A program made the position numbers and the translations under genes. A stretch of 64,000 nt of DNA from Toxoplasma gondii ME49 (Eukaryota > Apicomplexa > Conoidasida > Eucoccidiorida > Sarcocystidae): assembly GCF_000006565.2 (NCBI RefSeq), contig NC_031470.1, forward strand, positions 1,862,954 to 1,926,953. Direction: 5' to 3'. The notes beneath the pieces were generated by a model. That model did not search any database. It was not told the DNA's origin and saw nothing but the letters and a program-made list of their open reading frames with translations. This document shows, in pieces, positions 23,902 through 36,200 of the stretch. Position 1 is the first letter of the stretch, and each line of letters opens with the position of its first letter.

Positions 23902-25995
23902 GAAGAAATGAATGAAGACTTGTTCTGAGAAGGAACTGAGAGATCTCACGTGGCTATCTCTCAAGCCAGAGGAGCAGCTTCCTCAACCAATCAATCTCGG
24001 ATTTCGAGTGTGTACACAGAAGCAGGAGGGCAGGGATTTTGACTGGCGGCAGACGCGGCATCGTAGAGTTGGGCCTAGTGCAATTGCCTCTCTGGTGTCT
24101 GCGCTACTCATGAGTATGCGCTCTGTTCTGTTAGTCAAAAACCGTGATTTTGCCAGTTGAACATTACAGGCATGACGTTGTGGCGGCTGGCAACGCCCTT
24201 CAACGCCCTCAGGCGTTTTACAAACTGTATTCAGGATTAATCTGGGGAAAAAAGCGAGTGTGTCCGTGCTGTGTTTTGTAGCGAAGATGTGTCTTGGCTG
24301 AATACGGGATTGCCCGAATAGCTGTCATCCGAGGCATTAATACTTGGCTCAGCATGGTCTCATCTTCTCCGCTGTTTCAACTTTGTTCATATGCCCTCTC
24401 CGTACCTCGGACGCAGGTAGCTCACGAGACCCGCGAGATGTAGTGGCGGGCCATCGTATCTGGCCGTTGACATGCGGTGTTATAGTGTGGCATGTTCTGT
24501 GCACAGACAGTGTACGTGTGAAAAAGCGCATAGAGCCATCTCGGCTGTACCTTTTTGCCCGTTCAACTGATAAGAATTCATGGCGCAGCGTCGCCAGTCA
24601 AAAGGTGTCCACACTCTCACACATGTTCATGCGGAAGACTACTGACAACTGAAGAAAACGGAACTGCACTGACCTATGTAAACCATACTTTTCCCTATAA
24701 AGCTCTTTTCTCCTCGTTGCTAGACTGGCGCACTCCACGTTGTAAAAGTGGAACTACAAACCCATTTTCGGCGCGACACTTTCCCAAGAACGTCCTCTGG
24801 GCATTTGCCAAGTCGAAAGAGATCGTGCAAAAGGCATTTGAAAGTTGCACTTTTCCGATAGCAATTAGCAAGCATGCAACATGGTATTGTACTGAAGGTT
24901 CACCGTATCGAGTGGATTCTGATTTTTGGCCGTACGTAAAAGTAGTGCCTGTGGTCGACAATATGCTAAGTTCGCTTAATTACAGTACCGAGGCAATTTT
25001 CTACGCAGGAATACGGCACCTTTTCAGAGATGTACCAAGAGCGACCATGGCACTCGGATGTGTTGCTTTTTTGGAGGGCGGAACGGGATGTGCCACGCGC
25101 CAGCACTTCATCTAGTCCTCACCGAGGAGACCTCCCCGTGGGGAAGGTCAGAAGCAATAGGACTTTCTCCCTCTCGCTGAACAAAGTTCTACAACAGACC
25201 TGCTTTACTGTCGTTACGGCGTGCACGCTGAAGCCCATAGCATGTGCTAGCATCGTTTGCGCCTCGGGAAACAACTTAGTTCACCTCGTTTGAAAAAACC
25301 CGCTTCAGGCACTCCACTGGCAACATTCGACTGCATTCCTATTTCGTAGAGGGACTGCGGTGCGGCAGGCTTGTCATGCTGCCTCCTAAATTACCTTCGT
25401 ATTCGTGAAGCCACTCCGGGCGGCCGCTGCTGTGGAGTTCCGAATTGTGCTTTTCTCGCAGGGGTAACAGGGGTGAGCCGTTCCGGTGTGTGGCTGTAGA
25501 GATTTTCACAAATTCTCCTGGCGTCTATCAGTTGCATTCGGTTCTCTATCTTGCTCTTCTAAACATGGAGAGGAGATGCCACTAACAGAGTGCATCTTGC
25601 AGATCGCGATATATGCTACCGGGGCAGCAGCTCATCCCTCTAGCACTGCGAAGGAGGCACCTACTATGCCTCGATGCCCCTCCCCGTTAATATGCGATAC
25701 AACGTGAACGAGCCCTTATCCATTGGTACTGTGCGTCTCACTTTTGGTGGTCCACTGCTGCGCACCCCAGTAAAAGAACGTAACATTCGTCTGGAGCTTA
25801 CCTTGAAAGCAAAAGCGACCTGAAGGCAATTCAACTAAACAAGGGGTAAATTGACGTTAACCACCAAAGTCGCCATTTTATGGCACGCCGATTGACGCAC
25901 GCGTGACTCGTACTTCGGAAAATTTGAATCGTTTATAGTTTCAGCGGAAAAAGGCACCCACACACTTCCTGTTAGACGCAATACCCAATACAGAC
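23902..25995. other. Convergent intergenic region, about 2.1 kb
   Basis: Between the hydrolase stop and the RING gene stop. A plus-strand frame at 24555-25115 is open for 186 codons but has no ATG near its start, no domain and no splice partner. Confidence 0.35.
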
Positions 25996-27876
25996 TTACT
26001 CTACAGCAATTCCTTGTGACTCGACGTGCTCGACGGGTACACCTGCCGCCACTGGGTTTGCAAGTTCCATCAAGGACAAAACGTTTTCCTTACAAATTGG
26101 GCATCGTCCATTCTGGGACAGCCACACATCAATGCATGCTTGATGATACGTATGGAAACAGGGTAGATACCTCAAAGAAGCACCCTCTCTGTAGGCATCC
26201 ATACATATGGCACACCGTCCACCTTCGTTGCTGTCGGAGCCGTTTACATCCACCTCATTACAGTCACCAACACGCCCTGTCTCTGCACTGGCGCTTGCTC
26301 TGCCAGCACTGTTTCTCTCTGCACTTTGGGTTCGCTGACAGCTTGTGTCTTGTTCTCTGTATATAACGCAGGGTAACCGAGAGATAAGCTCCTCGGACAG
26401 CTTGTCCTCCGAAAAAGTAACAGAAGGAGAGAACCCCGCGTCCTCAAGCAACGCCCACCCAAGAAGAATATGACTTTCATGAGGCGGATCACTGGGAGAA
26501 GAGCCGGCATACGCCTCCACTGCTTGCACTTCACGCTGACTGTGACCTTCATGTGCCGTTTCCCTACGCGTTCTTCGGCGACTACATTCTTGTGTCAGTG
26601 CCGAGGCTCCTGAGGTCGGAAAACTGACGACGTCCCGACGACCCACTCCGTGAAGACGTCGTCGCCCTTCTTCGGCCCAAAGTCTTCGCCGCAACCTTCG
26701 AACGTTAACGCCTGCTTCAGCAGCATTGCGCCGTGCTGCTGCGGCCTGCGCTCGAACACACGCAAGACGCTGCTCCCATGAGGCGAGCTCCGCAGCTCGC
26801 CACTGTAGTGGGTGGTTTGTCCCCCCACTCGATCGAGGAACTGACCGCCACACCGCTTGATTGTGTCGCTGCTCGAGTTCTCTCCTCTCTCTGAAAAGTT
26901 CGTTCTCCGCCTGTCGGAGACGTTGGACGGTTACTCGGGCTCGCGCGAGACACCGGTCCGCTTCTTTGAGCTGTTGAAACAGCCCAGGAGCCTGACACGC
27001 TTCTACCCCGTGATGGTAGGCATGTCCTTGCTGCCGGCGACCAGGTGTTCTCCGAAGGAACGCCCGTGCATCCGCCTGGTCGCTGGGCCGAGATCCAGTG
27101 GATCTCCTGGGCAAGCCGTCAGCGGCGCCGGCCACCACGGGCTCACTGGGGGCTTCCGTCAAGGAACGAACATCTGATCGCCGGCCCGGGATATGCAGAG
27201 GGTAGAAGGTGGGAGCTTCTCCAGCCGCGCCAGACTGAACGGGCAGGCTCGAGGAAAATTGCTCCCGCCATGTTCTGTAGTGTTGACCGTTCAGGGGCCG
27301 GCTATTTACTCTATCTGCACCCGCGACACTCTCAGACCTAGGTGCTCTTGTCCCACCTTGACTCGTTCCGGTGATCACGACTTCGTCGTCAGAGACCAAA
27401 CAATACGCTTCCTCAACTACATCTTCGTCGCTTGTGACAATAACGACATCTGGCGGATCCCTATTTTTGGCGGGGCTTCGTTCTGCCAACGCCGCAGGTT
27501 GCCCACTAAGAACAACAACGGGGCTCCTGCTCGCTCCCGAGGACATCTGATCGCACAGTGGTACAGAATCGGCGCTGCTGCTTGTTCCATAAACTGCCGT
27601 CCAGTTGCTCGTTCCCCTAGACTCCACTCGTCTCCGCCTCGCATTCGGCCATTCCCCGATGCGTTCCTCTGCTGTTTGACTGTCGTCTGCCGGGCTGCGC
27701 GATAGGTCCCTGGCATCGCCGGCCTCTTGGCAAGTACGCATATGCATGTTTGGTAGCTCTATGGTTGAAGGGAACGGAGAAGTGGTTGCATCGCCGTCTC
27801 CGTCGTCCGTGGAACGTGTTAACACACTGTCCGGTGCTGCCGCTGCTGCATGCCTCACTCGGACCGTCGATCCCAT
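25996..27876 (-). CDS. RING-H2 zinc-finger protein, probable E3 ubiquitin ligase
   Basis: Single open frame of 626 residues from ATG 27876. The C-terminus carries a complete RING-H2 finger, residues 555-595: CAIC, then CFHTYHQAC, then CPIC (C3H2C3 order with normal spacing). It is followed by a 31-residue tail. RING-H2 fingers recruit a ubiquitin-charged E2. The remaining 550 residues are mostly disordered: S, R, D and E rich, with an acidic run (VIVTSDEDVVEEAYCLVSDD) and a central coiled coil (about 310-400; RARVTVQRLRQAENELFRER). No transmembrane or substrate-binding domain is seen. No intron is needed, although a 5' non-coding exon is possible. Confidence 0.88.
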   Translation of the reverse strand: MGSTVRVRHAAAAAPDSVLTRSTDDGDGDATTSPFPSTIELPNMHMRTCQEAGDARDLSRSPADDSQTAEERIGEWPNARRRRVESRGTSNWTAVYGTSSSADSVPLCDQMSSGASRSPVVVLSGQPAALAERSPAKNRDPPDVVIVTSDEDVVEEAYCLVSDDEVVITGTSQGGTRAPRSESVAGADRVNSRPLNGQHYRTWREQFSSSLPVQSGAAGEAPTFYPLHIPGRRSDVRSLTEAPSEPVVAGAADGLPRRSTGSRPSDQADARAFLRRTPGRRQQGHAYHHGVEACQAPGLFQQLKEADRCLARARVTVQRLRQAENELFRERRELEQRHNQAVWRSVPRSSGGTNHPLQWRAAELASWEQRLACVRAQAAAARRNAAEAGVNVRRLRRRLWAEEGRRRLHGVGRRDVVSFPTSGASALTQECSRRRTRRETAHEGHSQREVQAVEAYAGSSPSDPPHESHILLGWALLEDAGFSPSVTFSEDKLSEELISRLPCVIYREQDTSCQRTQSAERNSAGRASASAETGRVGDCNEVDVNGSDSNEGGRCAICMDAYREGASLRYLPCFHTYHQACIDVWLSQNGRCPICKENVLSLMELANPVAAGVPVEHVESQGIAVE

Positions 27877-30348
27877 AATCGTGGAAGCGCATAGCTCTCT
27901 TCGGTACGCGATGTGGTCTCCGTGCTCGAGAGAGAGAGGATGAGCCTTGTTGACAAACCCTGGGCTATTAGCCCGCAGTGAGTGTAGCGCTATTTGATCT
28001 ATTTTGCAGCAACTGCACCCTTCGCAGTCCCACCAGAGATGAACAGTGGTATCGGGTAGAGGAAAACTAAGGGGGCAGGAGAAACTGGTGAACGCGTAGA
28101 TGCACTATTAAGAGCAGGCGGTCACTTCAGGTCCTCGAAGAGCCTCGACACAAAATGTGGTTTGGGCAACCCCAACCACGACCGGTAGGCACAGGCATCA
28201 TCCCCATCATCAGCATGTAAGAGGAGAAATACAGTTCCAGAACGAAATGAACTGCCATGCAGCCGCTATGAAACGACATAGTCACGGGTTCCACGAAACG
28301 GTAGACAGGGAGCTGTGACAGTTTCCACAAAGCAACATAAGATTCACACGCCCGCCGCTAGCATGCGGAACCGGCGGACTTCTGTCAGCAACGAACATCC
28401 AGCCCCCCGAAAAAGGAACATGCGCGGACTAGAAGTCATATATGCCTGATTCAGCAGAATAAGAGGATCCTAGGCGATTAACTGAAGGACTTGCTGGGGA
28501 AATAAAAACTACTCCGACGGACACACACCGTGTCGAGCTGTCGCTGGTCCAGAACGGTTCCGCGGGCACTTGACTGGCTCTTCGAAATACCGTGTACATC
28601 GACATACCGCCTCCTTTGAGACACTTCCTTTTGTTTTCCGACTGTTCATTCAAATGAGGTTGCCTCAGGGGTCACAAAACAAAACCACCTGCAAAGAGTC
28701 ACTGAAAGACAATTGCATGCATCTACCCTTGCGCTAGGGAAAAATTGTACCGGCCGCTTCTGAATTTCGTGTTAAGACTCATACGTTCATGGAAAAAGAA
28801 CCCACTGCATACCGAGAAGTTAAGACCATAGAAGGCCGAACTCACTAGTGTTGCCAAAAGACCATATCTCTTGCTGTTCAAGATGCAGGCTACAGTCACC
28901 GTACTGATGTGCGCGGACAAAACAGTTGAGCCAGACGACGGTTCTGTGCGATGTAACGGGCCCCTCTTCCGTCCATGTGACATACGTTACCAGGACTACT
29001 AAAGTATTCTGGAAGCGCATGAAACGCTCTTTCATTTGAGTCGCTCAACTGAAAATTGAGAAGGAAGCTGATCGCGGGAGACGATCAGTGTGAGCTATGC
29101 TATTTGCCAGCAGCAACACGCGAAGTGAGAAGCTCAGTTATCACGGTCGGCGCAGCATACCGTGAATAGACATCCTCACCTGTCTAGTTTCACTTTTCCT
29201 CACCTGGATACACCTGAATCTCTCAGTTCGATAGCTAGTAAAATCCAGGGCGCAGCAGCCGTCCTTCTTTAAGCTATCGGGATTAATATACTCGTACGTG
29301 CGACTTTGCTTTCAATGTATCGTTATCTAGTGTCTATGATCCTGTGTATCACTTTCGACTTCAGATTGCGACGATTTCTGGCATCAAATGTGATTTAGGG
29401 AACACGCTCCTGAAAAAAGATCTATTATTCCGTCCATGAGCTCGAATCGATAGAGAGAACTGGTGCCGTGGTCCCTTGTTACAGGAATGATTGTTGTTGC
29501 GTAGTCTGGAAGAACCACCTGAGTTCTTGTCACACCACGTTTAGATGTGGACATGCGTTTTGGGCTGCGCAGGGCTTCGAGTTTTTCACTGGCATAAATG
29601 ACAACCGAAACACAACTGCAGCTGATAGTTCATACTTCGTTCCCGCGACAACTGTAACATGTCGACCGTGCATGCGTACGAACCACATCCTTCTGTCGAA
29701 GCGTAAGTGAGAACTTCACTAGCGGGATCGAAATGACAGTTTCTGTTAACAATCTGCGGGTAAGCGCCCACGCTGAACCAACTATATTCACCAGTTTGTG
29801 CTAAGAAATCCTACTCATTCTCTGGCCGATGCCGAACAAAAATTTGCACACTAAACCGGCAAACTTTTAACGCGACATTAATGACTCAAACGATTCCACC
29901 GGCACTACCAGAACCAGGGAAAAGTCGTCCACCGACACCAGCAATATGCCATGAGCGCGTTGGATAGAGCCCCTACGTACTAAATTAACCTTCGTCAAAT
30001 ATCCGTCGTACTTGTGCCAAGCTCTTCGCCAAAAGTACTGGTACGCCAATCTAGGAGCGTTGCCGGAACTGGGAAAAAAGGCATACAGCAGTCACGACTA
30101 CAGACAAACACAACTTCTCTTTTTCAAGGACAAAATTTATTGTGTCGATACAAAAGTAGGCTTGGCATCCGGACAGAATGTTCAGCTGGAGTAAGGCCTT
30201 ATGTGAACGCCATGAGATTTTGCGGGTGCCTTATCCTTTTAGACGTACATCATCTCCTTATAACCTAGGAGTGTCCACCTGTTCGCGTTCGACCGTACGA
30301 AACATCCGACAGATTTTTCTCTTTTCAGTTTTCCGATTAGCGGGCTGC
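27877..30348. other. Intergenic region, about 2.5 kb
   Basis: 5' flank of the RING gene and 3' flank of the FAM135-like gene. Only short, unsupported ORFs; no strong repeat. Confidence 0.4.
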
Positions 30349-33182
30349 TTATTTGAACAGGTGAGGATGACTCAGCAAGAGAGTTCGCATGAACGTCTGG
30401 TTCTCCAAGAAAAGAATGTGCGCTGCTCGCCCGATAAAGCTATCAAAATTCCTGAAGATCAACAACAGACACCAGCAGATGCAGCAACATGACATGACAT
30501 TGCACCCGAGGAAAATTAACGTGTCGGTTCTATTGTTACGCTAAACATAACATGAAAGGACCCGATACACAACTTTTCCCACGATGTTTGGACATGCCCA
30601 TCCGATAACAGCTCACTTCCATCGGATACAGTCGTTCTTAAGATCATTTGCAGTGACAACTGTGTTAAAAAACATCTCGAATGAAGCTTCACTTCCGCTT
30701 TAAAAAGAAGCACAATGGTGACGTGTCTCGCCACTAGGAACCTGCAGTGGTCAGCTCTCCTGAACTGTGAACCTGACCTTTCAGCAATTTTGAAATTAAC
30801 GTTTAGACGAATGAGCTTCTCCGGATTGACATTGCCAAGCAAATTGCGGCCCATCATCTCCACAACCTGGCTTTGCCTGCGTATCGAACGACATGAACAA
30901 AACGGTTGCAGCCGGAGCACCGTCTCCCGCTGTTCCACTATTCCATCGCGAAAGCTCTGCAAACGTACAAATTGAAGTGAATGAACGCTCTGAGTTCGCC
31001 CAAAGCAACAAATTCCACCCTCGTGCCACGAACGGAGACCCCCGTGTTCAGCAAAGTCTCCGTGATGCTGCTGCCCTCCACCAGTGACTCGTATCTAGAG
31101 CGCTGCGTGTATTCGTCGAAGAGCACAACCCGAAACCTCAGCATCCAAACGGCCCCAGGACGTGGCGTCCACGTCCCTTCGCGTTAAACTCCGTGACACT
31201 GGCGCGTCGTGCCAAAGCAGGTGCGTAGTCACCATATTCACTCTCGTCCTTTTTACGGACAACTCTGGGTCGGTTCGTTCCTATTCTTTGCAGGGTGGGC
31301 TCACCGGGTCAGTTGCTCCGCCTCTTCGGTGTCCTCAAGGTCGTCGGCATTCTCATGATTTTGTTGGCCCTTCGAGTTTTTCACACCGCTATCGCAGTTC
31401 TGATCAGATGAAAGCGCGTCAACCTTTCCAAACGAATCATGCGGAAGCATCCCATTTTGACCTTCGAAGTGGCCCATGGAGCCACTGTTTCGACTCCCGT
31501 CCTTCCACGACGGGCCGCCGGAGTGCGCAGACATCCCACTGAGTGGCTCCGCAGCTGTCCGACTCTTTTCGGACGCACGCGGAGACACAGTGGGATTTGC
31601 ACACACACCGGGACTCACTTTGTTGCCTTGACCCGGGCTCGACGCCGGAGGCTCATAGGAGTGCGATCGGGACTGATGCAGCAAAATCGCGGCAGATTGT
31701 AGTGGCGCATAGGTGTCCTGCGACGAAGCGACTAGGCAAATGTGCTGAAACTCGCTCAACCCTGGACGGCGACTCAATCGGTACAAAAATGCTGAGGAGT
31801 AGTCTTTCGCGTCGCTGAAGGGGGCACCACAGGAAACGCAACTGTTACGGAAACGGTGTTTCTCGAAACATGGCATCACAGTCTAAACGAAGGTGCCAGA
31901 TTCGATGCATGACTCAAACGTAATGCACGACTAAAGGCAACGGTTTCCTCCGACATTCATATTCGGCCTCTGAATTCTCACGCTGTCTCCCTTCCTACCT
32001 TTGACAACGGATGGGAAAACCGGATCCTCGACTTCCAGTCACACGCGCGAAGAGCAGAAATACGCCGCGACTCACTACGTGCACTGACTGACTGCATCGA
32101 CTGGTTGCGCGCTCCACGTCATCATGGAATTCCTGCCACAATTCTAGAAGCAACGAGGTCCAAACGCTTCATTGACTACCTATGTTGTCCCTCCTTACCT
32201 CAGAGTCAACTGCTGGAGACAGAGACTTTTTCGCCACTTCTTCAGCAGCCAGACACCCAAACTGACAAGGCGGCTTTTGCTCTTCACGAACCCAAAATGA
32301 GGCGAAGACAGTGACAGGTAAAGGAAAAAGCGGCTGCCGTACGGTCGGATTAGGTGTGGCAGCGCTGCTCGAACTGTGCACACACATCGAACAATCACCA
32401 AGTTTCTTCCATTACAATGCGTATAGACGACTTGAGTATGCTGCCTCAAGATCTCGAGAGAGAACGGCTTTTGTTAGGGGACAGAAGCTGTCTTCAAGGA
32501 GGGAAAGGCCCAAATATCATTGGTGCACGGAGCTGCGGGGACCGCGCTCTGGCATCTTGCTCTTATTCACTGTCCTGTGCCGGTAAGCCACGCTTCCCTG
32601 CCATCAGGGCTAGCAAGGTAAAGGTGTACAATGCGAAAACCCAGCGACTGGTCGGGAAGGACACACTTGTTTTTGACCACAATTTGGTAATGAGTGGAGT
32701 GCCGACACTGAATAACTTCTGCGTATGAGCAGAGGTGCCCACGGCAGAACACGGTGACTTTCGAAAGAAGCCCTGTTTTCTGTGAGGAAAATCAGAGCAC
32801 CAAGAACTAGAGCAAAAACAACGTAGGACCCTCCTCCGTCGAGCCTTACTGATAACGCCTCCAAGAGAATGGCCGATAAAGGAGAGCCTCGCGAGGCCTT
32901 CCAAAGGAAAAGACTCCTGAATGTGCGCGTGCACCTCATCGGCGAGGCGCTTGCCCATGGTCTCAATATCTCCTGAGTCAACGTCGCAGCAAGACAAACT
33001 CTGCTACATGCACACGTCCTGAGAACGTGACTCTTGGAAACTATAAGCGAGCTGCGCACTCCAACAGTGTGACGCCAAGAGAACAAGCCACTTAGAAAAG
33101 GCAACTCTTGAAGAATATGGACGTCCGCAGCACGCCTGCCACATGCAACACGTATACAATATATATGTATATGTGCATATAT

Positions 33183-33219
<37 letters not shown>

Positions 33220-36200
33220 TGGTAAGCGGACAGAGAACCCCCACAGATGTGAAATCCTCCGTATGCAGCACTACTTGATGACGCCCAGTGAGGTTGGTGC
33301 TTAACTCGTCCGTGCAGTTCACTCTGACAGAAACCTACCCTCGGTGTGGTCCTGGTTGGCCGAGGAGCAAAGAAACGCTGCAGCAGGGAAGAAAACTGCG
33401 ATGTTGTTACGCAAAAGTCTCATGTCGTGGCTGCTACCTGCACAACAAAAGAAGGGTTTAGGGTTTTAAAAGCAAAGCGCAAAAATCTGACGACACGGCT
33501 TTTCTTTGCCCAGCACGGATGCACGACATACGATAAAAGCGTGCCTTTTTTCCCGGTAACCGATACACTCGATAAACGAAAAGCAGGGCGTTTCCTTCCC
33601 GGCCGTCCCCACTTCACGAAAATTGTTGCACGAACAATTTTGTGTCCACACCGTACCTTGAAATCCATGAACAAGGACGAAGAGGTGAATGCCTTTGGAA
33701 CTTCGCGGGGCGCAAGCGAGACTGTGAGAAGTCGAAGGAGGCGGCAGCGGCAGACAGGGTGGTACGGCCGGAGGGTTGACGGAGAAAGCACACGCCCGAT
33801 ACCGCTGCTCGAAAACAACGGGGTGACGGTCACTTGCGACCAGGCTGGAAACAGGGAAGACAACCTCTTCCAAACATGTAGGAAAGTCACTTTTCAGTCG
33901 AACCCCACGCGTGTCTTGGTTACAGCTTGTACCGTTACATTGAGGAAGCGGTAAATGGGTCAGCGCGTCCGTTCCCGCAAATCAGGCATATCTAACACCG
34001 TGATACGGCTGACCAGGCCCCTGTTCGTTTGCGAAAAGCCGGCAGACGCGCGCAAGTGCTCCGAGCTTGGCGCCTGAGAGAAGTTCAGAAGCGACAGCCT
34101 AGCCACACAGTTCTTGCTCCCTTCCCGAACACACATAGACCTGAACATCCTGGCACGACTCGAAAACTTACAGGCAACAATCGTGAACGTGCATCAGTCT
34201 CCAGTGGATTTCATCCACGACACCGCGCCAGTCGTCCTACAAACATAACAACACTCACATAAAAGTCTCCTTTTCTCTGAAACGGATTCTCATCTCGCCA
34301 GAAGTATGATCTCAGAGGTCCACAATCGATGTGTATATTATGCCGTGTTGAACAGAATTACATTCAAAACCGGTTTCAGGTGAAATACTCCCGAAATGAT
34401 CAGGCGGCATTGCCTGTTACTGCCAAGAAAAAACTTCGAAGAGGTTCTCTATCACAGGTAAAGTGTCCCCGTCTCCACCATCGTGTGCCAGCAGCGCACT
34501 TGTACTCATTCTGTGTTTTTAGTTTATTTGAAGACAGGAATCCGCAGTCGTTATTGAGCACCACGCGATTCTAGACACTGAGGCCACGAACGTGAACACT
34601 GTAGCTCTGTTGGATCTGTTTACATAACTTTGCACGGCAGATGGGCGTCAAACTGTGTCCGCAAGTTCCTAGTCCAGCTTCGTGTGCGCCCGGTCTACAT
34701 CTCTCCCCCGTTTTGTCCACTTTCTGCTCACTGCCAGATCCGACATCGCTTCCTCGTTCGCGCAGAGGACTGCCGCCACTGTCCTCTTCTGCTGCTGAAC
34801 TTCGGAGTTGTCGTCCCAGTCGTTCTTCGCCTCTGGACACCCACGCTGGGTCAGAGCCGCAGCGGCAATGGCGGCGGCTGCAGAGGCAGCAGCGGCTGGA
34901 GGAATGAGTGCCGAGGGCGAGAGGCCTGCCGCCGTCACCTGAGGGAGGTCTGCGACAGCGGGCGGGGGGAAGTAGAGCCTGTCAGAAGGTCGAAGTGGAA
35001 TGACATGCTGCAGGACGAAGGCAGAGAGCCGGGACGCGTACTGCTGTTCCCAGTTCACGCGCAGAAGGAGTTCCATTTCTGAACGCATCGCACAGACGAG
35101 AGGGCAGCAAGCGCGATGTCGAGGGTGGTGACTGGTGGAAAGAAGTGCTGGATGCAGTCACCTCTAGCGTGGCATGAGCACCAGGCATGACGGGACAAGT
35201 GAGTGTACTCCTTTCGAAAACAACGTTCGCCTCGTTTCGCGAATAGTTGAGAAAAAGTGTTTCAGTACTTCCAACAGCTGGTCCTACGTAAAAAAGACGT
35301 GAAAACGGATAAAGCGCTACACTTCGGAAAAAAGATAAAAATATTCCCCTTTCAATACCAGCGGCCAAAATATTCTATTGAACACCGTCCCGGGCCATGT
35401 ATCGCCGTCCACAAGCGAAGAGGCATTCAAACGTCATCCCCCCAGTATCCAACCTTCCTGCCAAAACCATGAGATCTTACACGCGCGCCCACAAATGGCA
35501 AAAAGTGAACCTTCGTCCCCTTTTTGACCACGTATGCAGACCCACAAAAATATTGCCGCACAAGCCGCTCACTCGCCCTTACCGTGACTGATGACGGGCA
35601 CTGCCGCCAAAAGACGGCTCCATAGCGTGAAGAGCTGCCTGGCGATAATGTGCACATCCTGTGGCGATACCAGCACAAAAACGGGCAGTACAGAACGCGG
35701 AATCCATGCGCCCAATCGATATATACATGGGGTCCCGAGAAACGCCTTAAGAGAACCCCTCCGAATTCATACAGTCAAAGAATCTTGTTTACGTTTCCGT
35801 TGATAGATACAAGACAAGTAAAAACGTGGCCCTCATAGTGTCGTGTGTCGTCATCAGGCCTGAGTCTTGTCTTCTCACTGAAGACTGTCAACCGCGGCTG
35901 CATCCAAAACCGCTGAGATCAAGGGGTCATCGTAGACAGGAACGGCGACTCGGACCGCTTCTCGCAAGATTAATGTATCTCGAAGAAACGTCTTCACACA
36001 CACACGCCATGAAGGTGCTAGCAGAACAGGGCTGTCAGGAGGCCACTTACGGATGCGATGATGCTGCAAATTTCGTCTGGAGTAATCGATTTCACGCGCG
36101 TTTCCAGTCGCAGCACTTTTACGACGACGCATCTTCCGCCACTGAACGGTTGTCTGCGGCCACTGCTGACTTCTTCGCCCCTGGCTGAGTCTCCAGAGCA

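Noticed and set aside
24555..25115. 186-codon plus-strand frame between the hydrolase and RING genes
   Set aside because: Opens with a non-ATG codon; the first ATG is far inside; no splice partner or domain. Left as unassigned.
33092..33322. Minus-strand ORF through the AT microsatellite
   Set aside because: Tyr/Ile repeats are translations of the TA repeat inside an intron.
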